Of a DNA stretch of 56,146 nucleotides, positions 8,383 to 17,917 are shown in pieces; position 1 is the first letter of the stretch; every line of letters starts with the position of its first letter. The position numbers and the translations under genes were made by a program. The notes beneath the pieces were generated by a model. The model saw only the letters and a program-made list of their open reading frames with translations, was not told where the DNA came from and did not search any database. The stretch is taken from assembly GCA_016929645.1 (NCBI GenBank), contig JAFGIK010000036.1, forward strand, positions 1 to 56,146, given 5' to 3'. Source of the stretch: Candidatus Dojkabacteria bacterium. GTDB lineage: Bacteria; Patescibacteriota; Dojkabacteria; SC72; JAFGCJ01.

Positions 8383-9378
8383 ATGCATAAATATACTCTC
8401 GAGGAATTTAGACAACAGGTCTGTAACTCACAAATGTCACTTTACATGAAAGCTGCACAAGATCTTGGTATTAAGAGCAAGATCTTAATAAAAGGTATTT
8501 TGGTAGAATTTGAAAAAGATAACAAAAAATGGAGAATTCATAAATCATTACTACCTATAAATGACTCTGTATCAATGATGCTATCAAGCTACAAATCTAC
8601 TTGTAACCAGTTTTTAGGGAAAAATAGTATCCCTGTTCCAATTCAGATAAGCACTGACAAATCTGAAGACATTCATAAATTTGTCGAACAAAATCATCTC
8701 GCTAAAATTGTCATAAAACCAATACGTGGATTTGGAGGATCCGGAATTACAATGCTTCCTCAAAAAAATCAGATAGATGGAGCATTCAACCTTGCTTATG
8801 AAAAAGCCCTGACAAATTTACGAAAAAGAGTGATTGCTGAAGAATTCATTTCTGGAGAAAATTACAGAATACTTGTATTAGGAGGCAAAGTAATTGCAGC
8901 CATACATAGAATTCCAGCGTTTGTTGTCGGTAATGGTAAATCAACGATTGAAGAACTAATAAAACAAAAAAACATTGAAAAAAGTAAGAATGATGCAATT
9001 GAAATTCCTGTTGATAACGAAACCCTACTCGCTCTCAAAGATCAAGATTTATCAATTGAGTCGGTTCCACAAAAACAAGAACGAATCAAACTTAGATTTA
9101 ATGCTAATTTTTGCACAGGAGGATCGACTAGAGAATGTCTAGCCGAAGTTCATGAAGAATACAAGAAAATTGCAATTGCAGCAACGAAACTTTTAGGTCT
9201 TAAGTTCTCAGGTATTGATTTGATAACCCCTGATATCTCAAATACCAATGTAAAATATGCAATTAATGAAGTTAATCATGACCCAGGGCTTCGAATACAT
9301 TATAATGTAGATGAAGGGGAAAAAACTGATATCGCAGTAATAGTTCAGAAATATATTCTTGAAAATTATAATAATTAA
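8383..9378 (+). CDS. ATP-grasp ligase, cyanophycin-synthetase-like
   Basis: A 331-residue ATP-grasp enzyme expected to join a carboxylate to an amine at the cost of ATP. Motifs: VIKPIRGFGGSGI (~residues 110-122), EEFISGENYRILVLGGKVIAAIHR (~150-175), VGNGKSTIEELI (~185-196), CTGGSTRECLAEVHEEY (~245), and the metal ligands in AINEVNHDPGL (~288-298). The arrangement matches the ATP-grasp half of cyanophycin synthetase and GshAB, with no Mur ligase domain. It lies 52 bases after the fused ligase and 17 bases before the next one. Substrate unknown. Confidence 0.8.
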   Translation: MHKYTLEEFRQQVCNSQMSLYMKAAQDLGIKSKILIKGILVEFEKDNKKWRIHKSLLPINDSVSMMLSSYKSTCNQFLGKNSIPVPIQISTDKSEDIHKFVEQNHLAKIVIKPIRGFGGSGITMLPQKNQIDGAFNLAYEKALTNLRKRVIAEEFISGENYRILVLGGKVIAAIHRIPAFVVGNGKSTIEELIKQKNIEKSKNDAIEIPVDNETLLALKDQDLSIESVPQKQERIKLRFNANFCTGGSTRECLAEVHEEYKKIAIAATKLLGLKFSGIDLITPDISNTNVKYAINEVNHDPGLRIHYNVDEGEKTDIAVIVQKYILENYNN

Positions 9379-9395
9379 ATTCTAATAATCCAAAG

Positions 9396-11078
9396 ATGAA
9401 AATAAAAGTTCTTCAAGGTTTAAATTTAATAAATCCGCACACAACAGTAATTGTCGAGATGGAAAAAGTAAGCGATGAACTTGTAAAAATGATAAAAGAA
9501 ATTCATCCAATATTCCTTATCGACTACAAAATACACACGGAGGCCAAGCTAGAAGTGCAAACACATATTCCAAACTTATGGAAGAATGAACAATTTCTAC
9601 AGCCAATAGAAGACTATGCAACAGGTAAAATCGATTATGAAAAAGCACGTCTTGAAATGCTTGAAGTCGCACGGTTACTTTTAGGTTCAATGTCTACAAT
9701 CCCTACCCTACATGCTGCGCACAAGAAAGGTTATGAAACTATCCAGTATTTTGTAAATGACAGTTCAATAGAAAAACTTTCTTTTAATAGGACTTATTCA
9801 ATAGGAATTGGCTTAGAGTCAGAGGTCATGACATCAGCATCATCTACAAGAGATGCTCATCTTGCCCAAAAAATACAGCGAGATAAATCAATAACCAATC
9901 AGGTCATAGAAAAGATGGGAATGCCAATTGCTAAATGGGCAATTGTAGACTCAAAAGAAAAATTAAAAGACCTAGGAGATAAAGTCGGCTACCCTCTTGT
10001 CATGAAACCAGTTGGCTTAACAGGTGGCCATGGTGTCCAAATCGGTATGAAAAATTCTCAAGAACTTGAGGAGGCTTGGGATAGAATACAAAGTTACTAT
10101 GAGAAAGATATGACACATCAAGAAAAAAAATCAGAATGGCAAAAAACAATAATCATTCAGCAAGTATTAAAAGGCTCAGATTACAGAATCCTTGTAGTTA
10201 ACGGAAAGTTCCAAATCGCAACACACAGGCTTCAGGCACAGGTTACAGGAGATGGCTCAAGTTCTATTGAAGAACTAATCAAAAAAGAAAATGAAAACCC
10301 AGCCCGTGATATTAACCTGCCAACTCACACACTCAAGCCAATTGTTATAGATAAAGATCTCATCAAAGTTTTAGAAAAACAAAACCTAAATATCAACTAC
10401 ATACCAAAGAAAGATGAAGTCGTAAGGGTCAGAGACGTTGCAAGTATGAGCCAAGGTGGAATTACAGCTGATGTAACAGACAAAATTCATCCTCAGATAA
10501 AATATATTTGCGAATCAATTGCACAGACTATTCATGCATTTGTTCTTGGAGTTGATGTACTAGCCCAGGACATCTCTAAACCACTCACAACAGACAATGG
10601 AGGAATTATTGAGATGAATACAATGCCTGAAATATATCTCAATACTCATCCAGTAATAGGGACTAAGAGAGAAGACTTTGGTGAACTGATTTTACAAAAT
10701 CTAATTAACCAGAATATCCATACAAATCGTGTAGTAGTATTAGGAGATATCTCTTATGAAAAGATCGAAAAGAACGTAACGGAACAACTGCCAGGTGCAA
10801 CAAAGATTGGAAGATTCTACAACAACACAATATACATCAATGGATTTGAAATCAATAGTAAATTATCGATACATACTGGTGTTTTATGTATGAAAAAGAA
10901 TAAATCCCTGGATACAATAGTCCTTCACTACCAAGATATTCAGGAGATAGAGGAAAATGGTCTAGGATTCGACAATATTGACCTTCTAATCTCAACGGAA
11001 GAGACTATCAATAAAGTTAAGGCAGATGTTCAAAAATACCTTGACGAAAAATTAATAAAACGAATGATTATAGTTTAG
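9396..11078 (+). CDS. Cyanophycin-synthetase-like ATP-grasp protein lacking Mur ligase domain
   Basis: 560 residues. The N-terminal third contains an ARLEMLEVARLLLG helix and a YSIGIG segment as in CphA. The ATP-grasp part follows: RDKSITNQVIEKMGMP (~170), PVGLTGGHGVQIG (~206-218), KGSDYRILVVNGKF (~262-275), TGDGSSSIEELIKKEN (~285), GGITADVTDKIHP (~360) and EMNTMPEIYLNTHP (~410). Full CphA is about 870 residues with a Mur-ligase-like second ATP site; that part is absent, replaced by ~130 residues with no motif I recognise. It may add one residue type only, or use another ligase of the cluster for the second step. Confidence 0.75.
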   Translation: MKIKVLQGLNLINPHTTVIVEMEKVSDELVKMIKEIHPIFLIDYKIHTEAKLEVQTHIPNLWKNEQFLQPIEDYATGKIDYEKARLEMLEVARLLLGSMSTIPTLHAAHKKGYETIQYFVNDSSIEKLSFNRTYSIGIGLESEVMTSASSTRDAHLAQKIQRDKSITNQVIEKMGMPIAKWAIVDSKEKLKDLGDKVGYPLVMKPVGLTGGHGVQIGMKNSQELEEAWDRIQSYYEKDMTHQEKKSEWQKTIIIQQVLKGSDYRILVVNGKFQIATHRLQAQVTGDGSSSIEELIKKENENPARDINLPTHTLKPIVIDKDLIKVLEKQNLNINYIPKKDEVVRVRDVASMSQGGITADVTDKIHPQIKYICESIAQTIHAFVLGVDVLAQDISKPLTTDNGGIIEMNTMPEIYLNTHPVIGTKREDFGELILQNLINQNIHTNRVVVLGDISYEKIEKNVTEQLPGATKIGRFYNNTIYINGFEINSKLSIHTGVLCMKKNKSLDTIVLHYQDIQEIEENGLGFDNIDLLISTEETINKVKADVQKYLDEKLIKRMIIV

Positions 11079-11122
11079 TAAAAGAATAAAGTTCAAGTTA
11101 TTTAAATTATAAGAAATTTATA

Positions 11123-12052
11123 ATGAAATTTTTGATCGTTGATAAGAGCAAGAGAGTTGGAGATCTTGATTCACAACACTACGCAGTACAACGTATTATT
11201 GACAGTCTTGGTAAAAAACAAATAGAACACGAATTCTGCCATTTTGATGAAATTTCAATATGTGTTGAAAATGGACAGTTAATGCTTAGAATCAAAGGAA
11301 AACCACTCACTGACTTTTCACACATAATAATGAGAGGACACAGAAGAGAGGAATTTCAGATAAAACAAGCTGTCGTGTTCTTCAGTGAAAAACATGGGAT
11401 CAAAGTACAAAACGCAGAATTCATTAAGTTAATGCCAAGCTACAACAAGCTATTTCAACAGGTATTTATGGCACAAAACGGAATTCCATATATTGATTCA
11501 GCATATGTACTCAACGGAATGTATCACGAAGAATCAGAAACACTTGACAGGTTAGAGTTTCCGCTAATTTACAAACATGTCTGGGGTGAATATCGCGTAG
11601 AAAAAATCGATGGAGAAGACAAACTGAAAAAAAATGTTTTTCTAGTAAACAACATCGATGAGTTAAAAAAACAATGTACTGATCGAAGCGATCCCCAGGA
11701 TTATTTTATTCAAAAATATGTCGATATAGGAGAAGATACAAGAGCAATGATGATTGATGGAAAATTTATTGGAGGTTGGAAAAGAGAAGCAAACGAAAGC
11801 TTTTTAACAGTCGGGGGAAAACCCAAGTACAGCCTTTTTAATAATCCAGATCAAGAATATCTCGAATTAGTTGAAAAAACAGCAAAACTATTCAAAGCTC
11901 AATACTGTGCACTAGATGTCATATACTACAAAGATAAACCTCACATTCTCGAGATTAATATGGACCCAGGATTTAAAGCATTTGAGACCAAAATTGAAGG
12001 AATGGAAATCGACATCGCAATGGCAATCGTTGATAACATGCTTGAGAAATAA
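11123..12052 (+). CDS. RimK-like ATP-grasp ligase
   Basis: 309 residues, the last of four ATP-grasp genes in a row. It begins MKFLIVDKSKRVGDLDSQHY, has a pre-ATP-grasp domain with FSHIIMRGHRREEF, then the ATP-binding part with LIYKHVWGEYRVEKIDG, IQKYVDIGEDTRAMMIDGK and the metal-binding ILEINMDPGFKAFE near residue 270. These match RimK/LysX-type enzymes that attach amino acids to protein or carrier C-termini. The glycine loop is poorly conserved (WGEYRVEK), which is unusual. It is convergent with the DUF1704 gene, whose end lies 28 bases away. Confidence 0.75.
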   Translation: MKFLIVDKSKRVGDLDSQHYAVQRIIDSLGKKQIEHEFCHFDEISICVENGQLMLRIKGKPLTDFSHIIMRGHRREEFQIKQAVVFFSEKHGIKVQNAEFIKLMPSYNKLFQQVFMAQNGIPYIDSAYVLNGMYHEESETLDRLEFPLIYKHVWGEYRVEKIDGEDKLKKNVFLVNNIDELKKQCTDRSDPQDYFIQKYVDIGEDTRAMMIDGKFIGGWKREANESFLTVGGKPKYSLFNNPDQEYLELVEKTAKLFKAQYCALDVIYYKDKPHILEINMDPGFKAFETKIEGMEIDIAMAIVDNMLEK

Positions 12053-12080
12053 GTAAGATTTACAAAAAACTGAAATTAAT

Positions 12081-13244
12081 CTATACCAATCCTGTTTCAG
12101 AGAATATCCTATCAACAAGATGTTGCGTTGGATATACCGAAGGTTTTGGAATAATACCCTCCTCTACTAAAGGAATCCAGGAATATGCAATTTTACCTGC
12201 ATACATATATTTATACCCATTCTCATCGCCAGAAAGCTTTCTTCGAATATTAAGAAAACCTCGGAAATATGACACATCTTTACAGTAGCAACCAGTAAGA
12301 GACGTATCTGACATTCCGCGTTTAACTCGATACGTTATCTCAAATGCTGATCGTCTAGCATAAATCGATCTAAGTGCATCAAAGATTTGCCTAAAAGATG
12401 AATACTGAGCCAAATATATTGCATATACAAATGCAGCCCTCTTCTTAATATCTATCGCTCTTAATAACCCAAACTTTTCCTCGTTATATGTTGCTAGACC
12501 TTCTTCATCATCAAGATAATCAGCAACAGTAGGCTTGCCAAAGGATTCTATACCTGTAGCAAAGCCGTTACTTGAACGAAGAACATGAGTTAGAATCTCA
12601 TGAACAATCGTCTTCCTTATCTTCTCAACGTTAGTATCAATATTCGGATCAAGCATAACTCTCTTTGTCTTTGCAACAGTACGGATACCAGAAGACACAA
12701 TAGCCTTTGATTTATCAACCTCCCAATCAGTCAGATCAAGAATCTCAAAAACTTTTTGAAAAACAACAACTAAATCATCATATCTAAGCTTTCGCTGTCT
12801 TAACTTTTTATCAGATTCTACAATATTTATGTCACCATAACGCCTTCGTAAAACTCTACAAGCTTTTCGAAACAATTTGTAAGATGGAAGTTTAAAACGC
12901 TCATAGGAAATCTTGACAAAACGCTCATCATCTCCGATCGATTCAAGCAGCTCGGATGTCTGTTTTTTACTTTCTACAATTTGAAGAATTATATTTGATA
13001 TCGCAGGATCTACATCACTAACAACCCGAAGATTATCAAGAATTTTAAGTTGCTCCATATTATCTTTTTCAGCTTTACGGTATTTAAAAACCGGGTTATA
13101 ATCATCTTCTTTAAAAAACTTAGCCCGCTCTTCTTCAAGATTTTCAGGAACAAGATACAAACTTAACGGAGTCGCGATATTTGATAGAATTTCGTTAACT
13201 TCTTCAAGAGTAAATTCTGTTTTATTTTTAGTGAAATTAAACAT
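12081..13244 (-). CDS. DUF1704 / MATCAP-like zinc carboxypeptidase
   Basis: 387 residues. The active-site signature HEILTHVLRSSNG is near residue 213 and EEGLATYNEE near 246; the HExxxH helix plus the EEGLA motif define the DUF1704 (QEGLA-motif) family. Eukaryotic members (MATCAP) remove C-terminal tyrosine or glutamate from tubulin. Bacterial members often neighbour RimK-like ATP-grasp genes, so a role in trimming a ligated amino-acid tail is a reasonable inference. Here it is convergent with the ligase operon and is the last gene of mreB-GT26-DUF1704, starting 14 bases after the GT26 gene. Confidence 0.8.
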   Translation of the reverse strand: MFNFTKNKTEFTLEEVNEILSNIATPLSLYLVPENLEEERAKFFKEDDYNPVFKYRKAEKDNMEQLKILDNLRVVSDVDPAISNIILQIVESKKQTSELLESIGDDERFVKISYERFKLPSYKLFRKACRVLRRRYGDINIVESDKKLRQRKLRYDDLVVVFQKVFEILDLTDWEVDKSKAIVSSGIRTVAKTKRVMLDPNIDTNVEKIRKTIVHEILTHVLRSSNGFATGIESFGKPTVADYLDDEEGLATYNEEKFGLLRAIDIKKRAAFVYAIYLAQYSSFRQIFDALRSIYARRSAFEITYRVKRGMSDTSLTGCYCKDVSYFRGFLNIRRKLSGDENGYKYMYAGKIAYSWIPLVEEGIIPKPSVYPTQHLVDRIFSETGLV

Positions 13245-13258
13245 CTATAATTATTGGA

Positions 13259-14899
13259 TTATGTAATTTTATCTATTAACATATACATCGAAGATTCGAG
13301 AAAACCCGTCCAAACACGGAAAAATCTTTTTATATTAGCATTAAATCCTCCACCTTGCTTGCTAAAACCACGAAAAAACCACTCCAAGCCTAAATATCCT
13401 AAATTGACATCCACTTTGTTAGCCTCACCAGCAACAAAATCAAAAGTCCCACCAAGGCTAATACCAAGCCCACACTTTAATTGAGATCTATTTGCAAAAA
13501 GCCATTCTTCTCCGCCTTTTACACAAACAACAAGTATATCAGGATTTGCTTTATTTATTAACTTCAGAGCCTCGGAAGATGATTCTTCTGAACGCTTCCC
13601 AGGATAAACATCCTTGATTTTAAGACCAGGATACTCTTTGCTTAAGCGTTCAGAAGCAAGAATACCAGTATTTCCATGTCCGAAATCAAATCCTCCATAA
13701 AAGAACACAGAATACCCCCTTTTTAAGGCAAGTTCCATAAGTGGACGGATTAACTCAGACCCGGAAACTTTTGCACGCAAGACACTTCTAATCGCGTCAG
13801 GATAGAAAATTACAAGGATACCAGACAGGATAAAATGAAACACCCCCTCCACCAATCGTATCACAAAATTATTACTCAATTCTAAACTCCTCAAATATGC
13901 AGCCCACAAAACAAAAATACCATCGGACAATGATAAAACCCCATTATTCAGCGCATCTCTGAAATACCTGTCACGCTGGGCCTTCACAACATATTCAGAA
14001 TAAGGAGTAACAACATACGAAAATTCCCCAGAATTTATCAGCTTGTCCATCTTTCCGATTGCAGATTCCACTGTCTCATTATTGATTTGCACACCCAAGA
14101 CATCAACAACATCTACCCTCCTTCTTGATTTATCTTGAATATACAATTTGAACAAATCATTAATCTCAGACAATATTACTGAAATGCAAACACACAGAAT
14201 TGCAAAAGAAAAAAGTCCAAAATAAGGAATAATTGAAAATAAATACCCTAAAATAGCAATTAAAATTATACTTGAAAGAAAATTTATTAAATCTTGAAAT
14301 TTTTTAGCTTTGTGAAGCCAACGTATAAGAAAAATAGATAAAAATACAATACTAAGTGCCCAAAATATAGAGATAAACATAAATAATACTAGAAAAATAT
14401 AGCAGAGTACTATCGGAATTACTCTTAACAATCCAGATTCCATATTCCTTATAAAAACCAACTTAGAGAAAAATATATAAAAAAGAGCCATGGAACCAAC
14501 AAAAATTGACAAAAACAATCCATAATAAATATACGTAGAAACAATATTCCTTAAAATAGAAATTTCAATCATAGGAAGTTGCTGATTGAAATAGTAACCA
14601 ATACATAGCAAAATCAAACAGTAAATTGAGAAAATAAGTTTATTACTCCAAAGCTGAAACCCAAGGAATATAATTATGAAAAATATTAGCGAATATACCC
14701 AGACCCCAGAATTAATTATGTTAAATCCAAAAAAATTAAACAGAAACAAAATAAAAATGCTAAAACAGAACAACCCAACAATATAAATATTCTCAAGACC
14801 AGAAATATCAAACAGGCTTTGTTTCAAGGATGGGTCCTTTTCTTTAGTCAAAATTTTCAATGTTGCTTTATCTTTTCCAAAATTTTTAGATTTGGGCAT
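13259..14899 (-). CDS. Polytopic membrane protein fused to WecG/TagA-type (GT26) glycosyltransferase
   Basis: 546 residues. The first ~240 form some seven or eight hydrophobic segments. From ~264 (VDVLGVQINNETVESAI) follows a GT26 domain: VTPYSEYVVKAQRD, LSLSDGIFVLWAAYL with the family's Asp, FYGGFDFGHG, YPGLKIKDVYPG, ISLGGTFDFVAGEANKVD and LGLEWFFRG. Family members transfer N-acetylmannosamine-type sugars to lipid-linked acceptors. The usual PKQE motif is GGEE here, so the conserved Gln is lost and the WM-type segment is changed. A membrane-fused GT26 is unusual because the domain normally binds the membrane peripherally. It lies between mreB and DUF1704, all on the same strand. Confidence 0.75.
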   Translation of the reverse strand: MPKSKNFGKDKATLKILTKEKDPSLKQSLFDISGLENIYIVGLFCFSIFILFLFNFFGFNIINSGVWVYSLIFFIIIFLGFQLWSNKLIFSIYCLILLCIGYYFNQQLPMIEISILRNIVSTYIYYGLFLSIFVGSMALFYIFFSKLVFIRNMESGLLRVIPIVLCYIFLVLFMFISIFWALSIVFLSIFLIRWLHKAKKFQDLINFLSSIILIAILGYLFSIIPYFGLFSFAILCVCISVILSEINDLFKLYIQDKSRRRVDVVDVLGVQINNETVESAIGKMDKLINSGEFSYVVTPYSEYVVKAQRDRYFRDALNNGVLSLSDGIFVLWAAYLRSLELSNNFVIRLVEGVFHFILSGILVIFYPDAIRSVLRAKVSGSELIRPLMELALKRGYSVFFYGGFDFGHGNTGILASERLSKEYPGLKIKDVYPGKRSEESSSEALKLINKANPDILVVCVKGGEEWLFANRSQLKCGLGISLGGTFDFVAGEANKVDVNLGYLGLEWFFRGFSKQGGGFNANIKRFFRVWTGFLESSMYMLIDKIT

Positions 14900-14982
14900 A
14901 ATTAATTTTGTATAAAATTACTCCTTGTCCTATGCTCCATATTACCAAATACAAAACCTATTTACCTGTATGATCGTATAAG

Positions 14983-15987
14983 TTACTCGCTATCTAAACT
15001 TTTTTGTAATATATCAAGATTCTTTAGAGCTTCTCCCGTACCTTTCACAACACAATACATAGGTTCCTCTGCTACGTGAGCAGGAACACCTGTCGCTTTT
15101 GTCAGCAATCGATCAATGTTTCGAAGCATCGCAGTACCTCCGCTAAGGACCATTCCTCGATTAATAACGTCAGAAGATAACTCTGGTGGTGTTTTTTCAA
15201 GAACATCCTTAACAGCCTTAATTATCTTGCTTAATGGATAATTCAAAGCTTCAACCGTTTCATTTGATGTTACTTCAACCGATCTTGGCATACCACTAGT
15301 ACTATCACGACCACGAACATCCATAGTCATAAAGTTATCAATAGGTAAAGCAGAACCAATTTTTAACTTAATTTCTTCTGCAGTTTGTTCACCAATCAAT
15401 AGTCCATGATGTTTCCTCATATAAGAAATAAGAGCATCATTCAATGCATCACCTGCAACACGTACTGAATTATATACAACCATACCATTAAGTGAGATAA
15501 CAGCAACTTCTGTCGTACCACCACCCATATTTACAATCATATTCCCAGACGAAGTATGAATAGGAAGCTTTGCTCCAATTGACGCTGCAAGGGGTTCAGG
15601 AATAAGCCAAACTCTTTTTGCTCCAGCAGAGAGAGCAGCTTTTCGTACAGCACGCTTCTCTACTGACGTAATACCAGCAGGAACACTTATCATTACATCA
15701 GGCTTAAATAAACGTGAATAGCCAATTGTTTTATTCAGGAAATATTTCAATAATGCTTCCGTTATGCGATAGCTGGCGATAACACCACTTCTCAACGGTC
15801 TTCTGGCAATGATATTGTCAGGAGTCTTTCCAATCATTGTCTTTGCTTCATTTCCAACAGCTACAACAGAATAATCATCCGTATTCAAGGCAACAACAGT
15901 TGGCTCTACAAGTACAACGCCCTGTGGTTCAAGGAAAACTATTGAATTTGCTGTGCCAAGGTCAATACCAATTCTTTTGTTAAACAT
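14983..15987 (-). CDS. mreB: Rod-shape protein MreB
   Basis: Actin-like filament protein that positions cell-wall synthesis. Actin-fold phosphate loops are seen: IGIDLGTANSIVF at the N-terminus, NMGGGTTEVAVISL near residue 155, and LSGGTAMLRNIDRL near 288, together with ISVPAGITSVEKRAVRKAA and LIPEPLAASIGA. Full length at 334 residues. It is the first gene of a three-gene minus-strand run (GT26 follows after 83 bases, then DUF1704) and is divergent from the PEGA-protein gene. Confidence 0.95.
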   Translation of the reverse strand: MFNKRIGIDLGTANSIVFLEPQGVVLVEPTVVALNTDDYSVVAVGNEAKTMIGKTPDNIIARRPLRSGVIASYRITEALLKYFLNKTIGYSRLFKPDVMISVPAGITSVEKRAVRKAALSAGAKRVWLIPEPLAASIGAKLPIHTSSGNMIVNMGGGTTEVAVISLNGMVVYNSVRVAGDALNDALISYMRKHHGLLIGEQTAEEIKLKIGSALPIDNFMTMDVRGRDSTSGMPRSVEVTSNETVEALNYPLSKIIKAVKDVLEKTPPELSSDVINRGMVLSGGTAMLRNIDRLLTKATGVPAHVAEEPMYCVVKGTGEALKNLDILQKSLDSE

Positions 15988-16096
15988 ATAAGCCTTATTA
16001 TAACATTGATCATTATCTCAGTCATGTGAGAATTTATTACAAAAATTAATATTTATGAAACAAATCCAGAACATTGATTCATATACAGCAGACTGA

Positions 16097-16102
16097 TATA
16101 CT
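16097..16102 (+). promoter_or_regulatory. Extended -10 box of the PEGA-protein gene
   Basis: TGATATACT: TG at 16094-16095 and TATACT at 16097-16102, nine bases before the ATG at 16112. Transcription would begin within a few bases of the start codon, so the mRNA is probably leaderless or nearly so. Confidence 0.45.
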
Positions 16103-16111
16103 TCAGAAGAT

Positions 16112-17854
16112 ATGATTAAGACAGATTCAAACAAACAACTTGACATAGCTGTCCTTTCATCATACATATTGCCCATTCTCCTAATTATTGGAACAATCCT
16201 CGTCTATTTCACTGCAAGAGGTTACAGAATTGACTTTGAAAATCAAGAAATCGAGACAACCGGTACACTAAACATCAAATCTTCACCCACAAGAGCATAC
16301 GTAATTCTTGACGATAAGTTAATAGGCAAGACACCCAAAGTTAGCACTGGACTGGCAGAAGGCGAACATTCAATAACCATACAAAAAGAAAACTATCACT
16401 CATGGAGTATGGATTTTTACCTTGAAGGAGAAAGCTTAATCCCAATACATATTCCATTGTATCTTAAAGAAACAATGCATAAGAAAATTTTCCAAATAGA
16501 TGCAGACACAGAGCTAGATCAGATTATCAATTCTGAGAATAATGAATTTATTTACTTTACTACCATGAGGAAAGAAGAGACACAAGATCAGCAGCAAGAG
16601 GAATCAGAAAACAATCAAACAGATCAGGCTCTGGACACTTATACTGACATAGAAATCTGGAGATACCAGATTAATAAATACTTTTGGCAATTCGACATAA
16701 AACCAGAGATCGTCTATACCCTGGAAGTTTATGATGAGCAAAACGACAACAATAAAACAGCCCAAAAAATCAATATCAAAAATTACAGCATTTTACCTTC
16801 ACCTAATAATGAAAATATTCTTATAAAAACGAATATTAACGATAGAGTTTACTATTATATTACGGGCAACCTTACTCAAAACGAAAACAAACTTACAGAG
16901 TTGGATTTACCTAACATTACAGAACAAGACAAAATATCATGGTCCAAAGATTCCAAGTACCTGATACTGGAAAAAGAAAATGAGCTTCGATCCATAAACA
17001 TACAGGATGGACAACAAACAATAATTATTGAGAAAAATCACAATACTGAATTTATCTGGACGTCAGACATGCAAGGAAATCTATACTATGTTGACGAGAC
17101 AAAAAATTCCTACGATTTTTACCAAGTTCTTCAAAACGGAAAACAAAAACAAATGATATTCAGGACATACAGAACAAACATAAACGAATCAACAGAAGAA
17201 ACACAAACAAATCCTGATCAACAAGATATAAACCAAGATACAAAGCAGGAGGCTCAAGACAACACAGAAGATTCAAAACTAATCGAAGAACAGAACCAAG
17301 ATGTCAAAGGAGCACAAACAGAAGCCATCGAAGTTACATTAAATAAATTGAACGATATTATAGTATCAGATAACGGAAACTTCATGATAATCTTTTCCGA
17401 TAACAAATTAATCGTGAACAATAATAAAGAGAGTACCACAGACAGTTACTCTGTCGACAATCCTGAATTCATTGGATTTTCACCATCACAAGAAGGCTTT
17501 TTATTTCTGGAGGAAGGGAATAAAGTCATAAATTACAACATTGAAATAGAGGAAAATCATCCACAAAAAAAAGAAGGTCCAACATATCTTTTTGAATTTG
17601 ACGAAAATTCAAGCTATTCAAACTTCAACTGGCATCCTTACGAAAACGTTATTTTCTATACGAAAGAAATAAAGAATTCTGAAAATGTAGATGACACACA
17701 ACTCAAGTTATGCGTATTCTATATTTATAATAAACAGGAAATCGAGATCGACGACAATTTAATATTCAGTCAGTATTCTATAAACAGCGAAAGAAATAAA
17801 CTCTATACCTTTTGTCAAAAAAATTACCTGTGTGAAATAATAATTTCAGAATAA
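16112..17854 (+). CDS. Membrane-anchored PEGA-domain protein with beta-propeller-like region
   Basis: 580 residues. One N-terminal membrane anchor (~14-35, YILPILLIIGTILVYFT) is followed by a PEGA domain (~50-105; GTLNIKSSPTRAYVILDDKL, then GKTPKVSTGLAEGEHSI), a surface beta module. The rest is repetitive beta-rich sequence with Trp-containing repeats, as in TolB-like propellers, and an acidic Gln/Glu/Asn-rich loop (~360-400). The body is predicted to lie outside the membrane. Function unknown; possibly envelope assembly or sensing. Divergent from mreB. Confidence 0.6.
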   Translation: MIKTDSNKQLDIAVLSSYILPILLIIGTILVYFTARGYRIDFENQEIETTGTLNIKSSPTRAYVILDDKLIGKTPKVSTGLAEGEHSITIQKENYHSWSMDFYLEGESLIPIHIPLYLKETMHKKIFQIDADTELDQIINSENNEFIYFTTMRKEETQDQQQEESENNQTDQALDTYTDIEIWRYQINKYFWQFDIKPEIVYTLEVYDEQNDNNKTAQKINIKNYSILPSPNNENILIKTNINDRVYYYITGNLTQNENKLTELDLPNITEQDKISWSKDSKYLILEKENELRSINIQDGQQTIIIEKNHNTEFIWTSDMQGNLYYVDETKNSYDFYQVLQNGKQKQMIFRTYRTNINESTEETQTNPDQQDINQDTKQEAQDNTEDSKLIEEQNQDVKGAQTEAIEVTLNKLNDIIVSDNGNFMIIFSDNKLIVNNNKESTTDSYSVDNPEFIGFSPSQEGFLFLEEGNKVINYNIEIEENHPQKKEGPTYLFEFDENSSYSNFNWHPYENVIFYTKEIKNSENVDDTQLKLCVFYIYNKQEIEIDDNLIFSQYSINSERNKLYTFCQKNYLCEIIISE

Positions 17855-17917
17855 AACATATTCAAGGGGAAAAATATCTTGTGATTAAGAAAAATAAAAA
17901 AATATCACTAACCTTTT

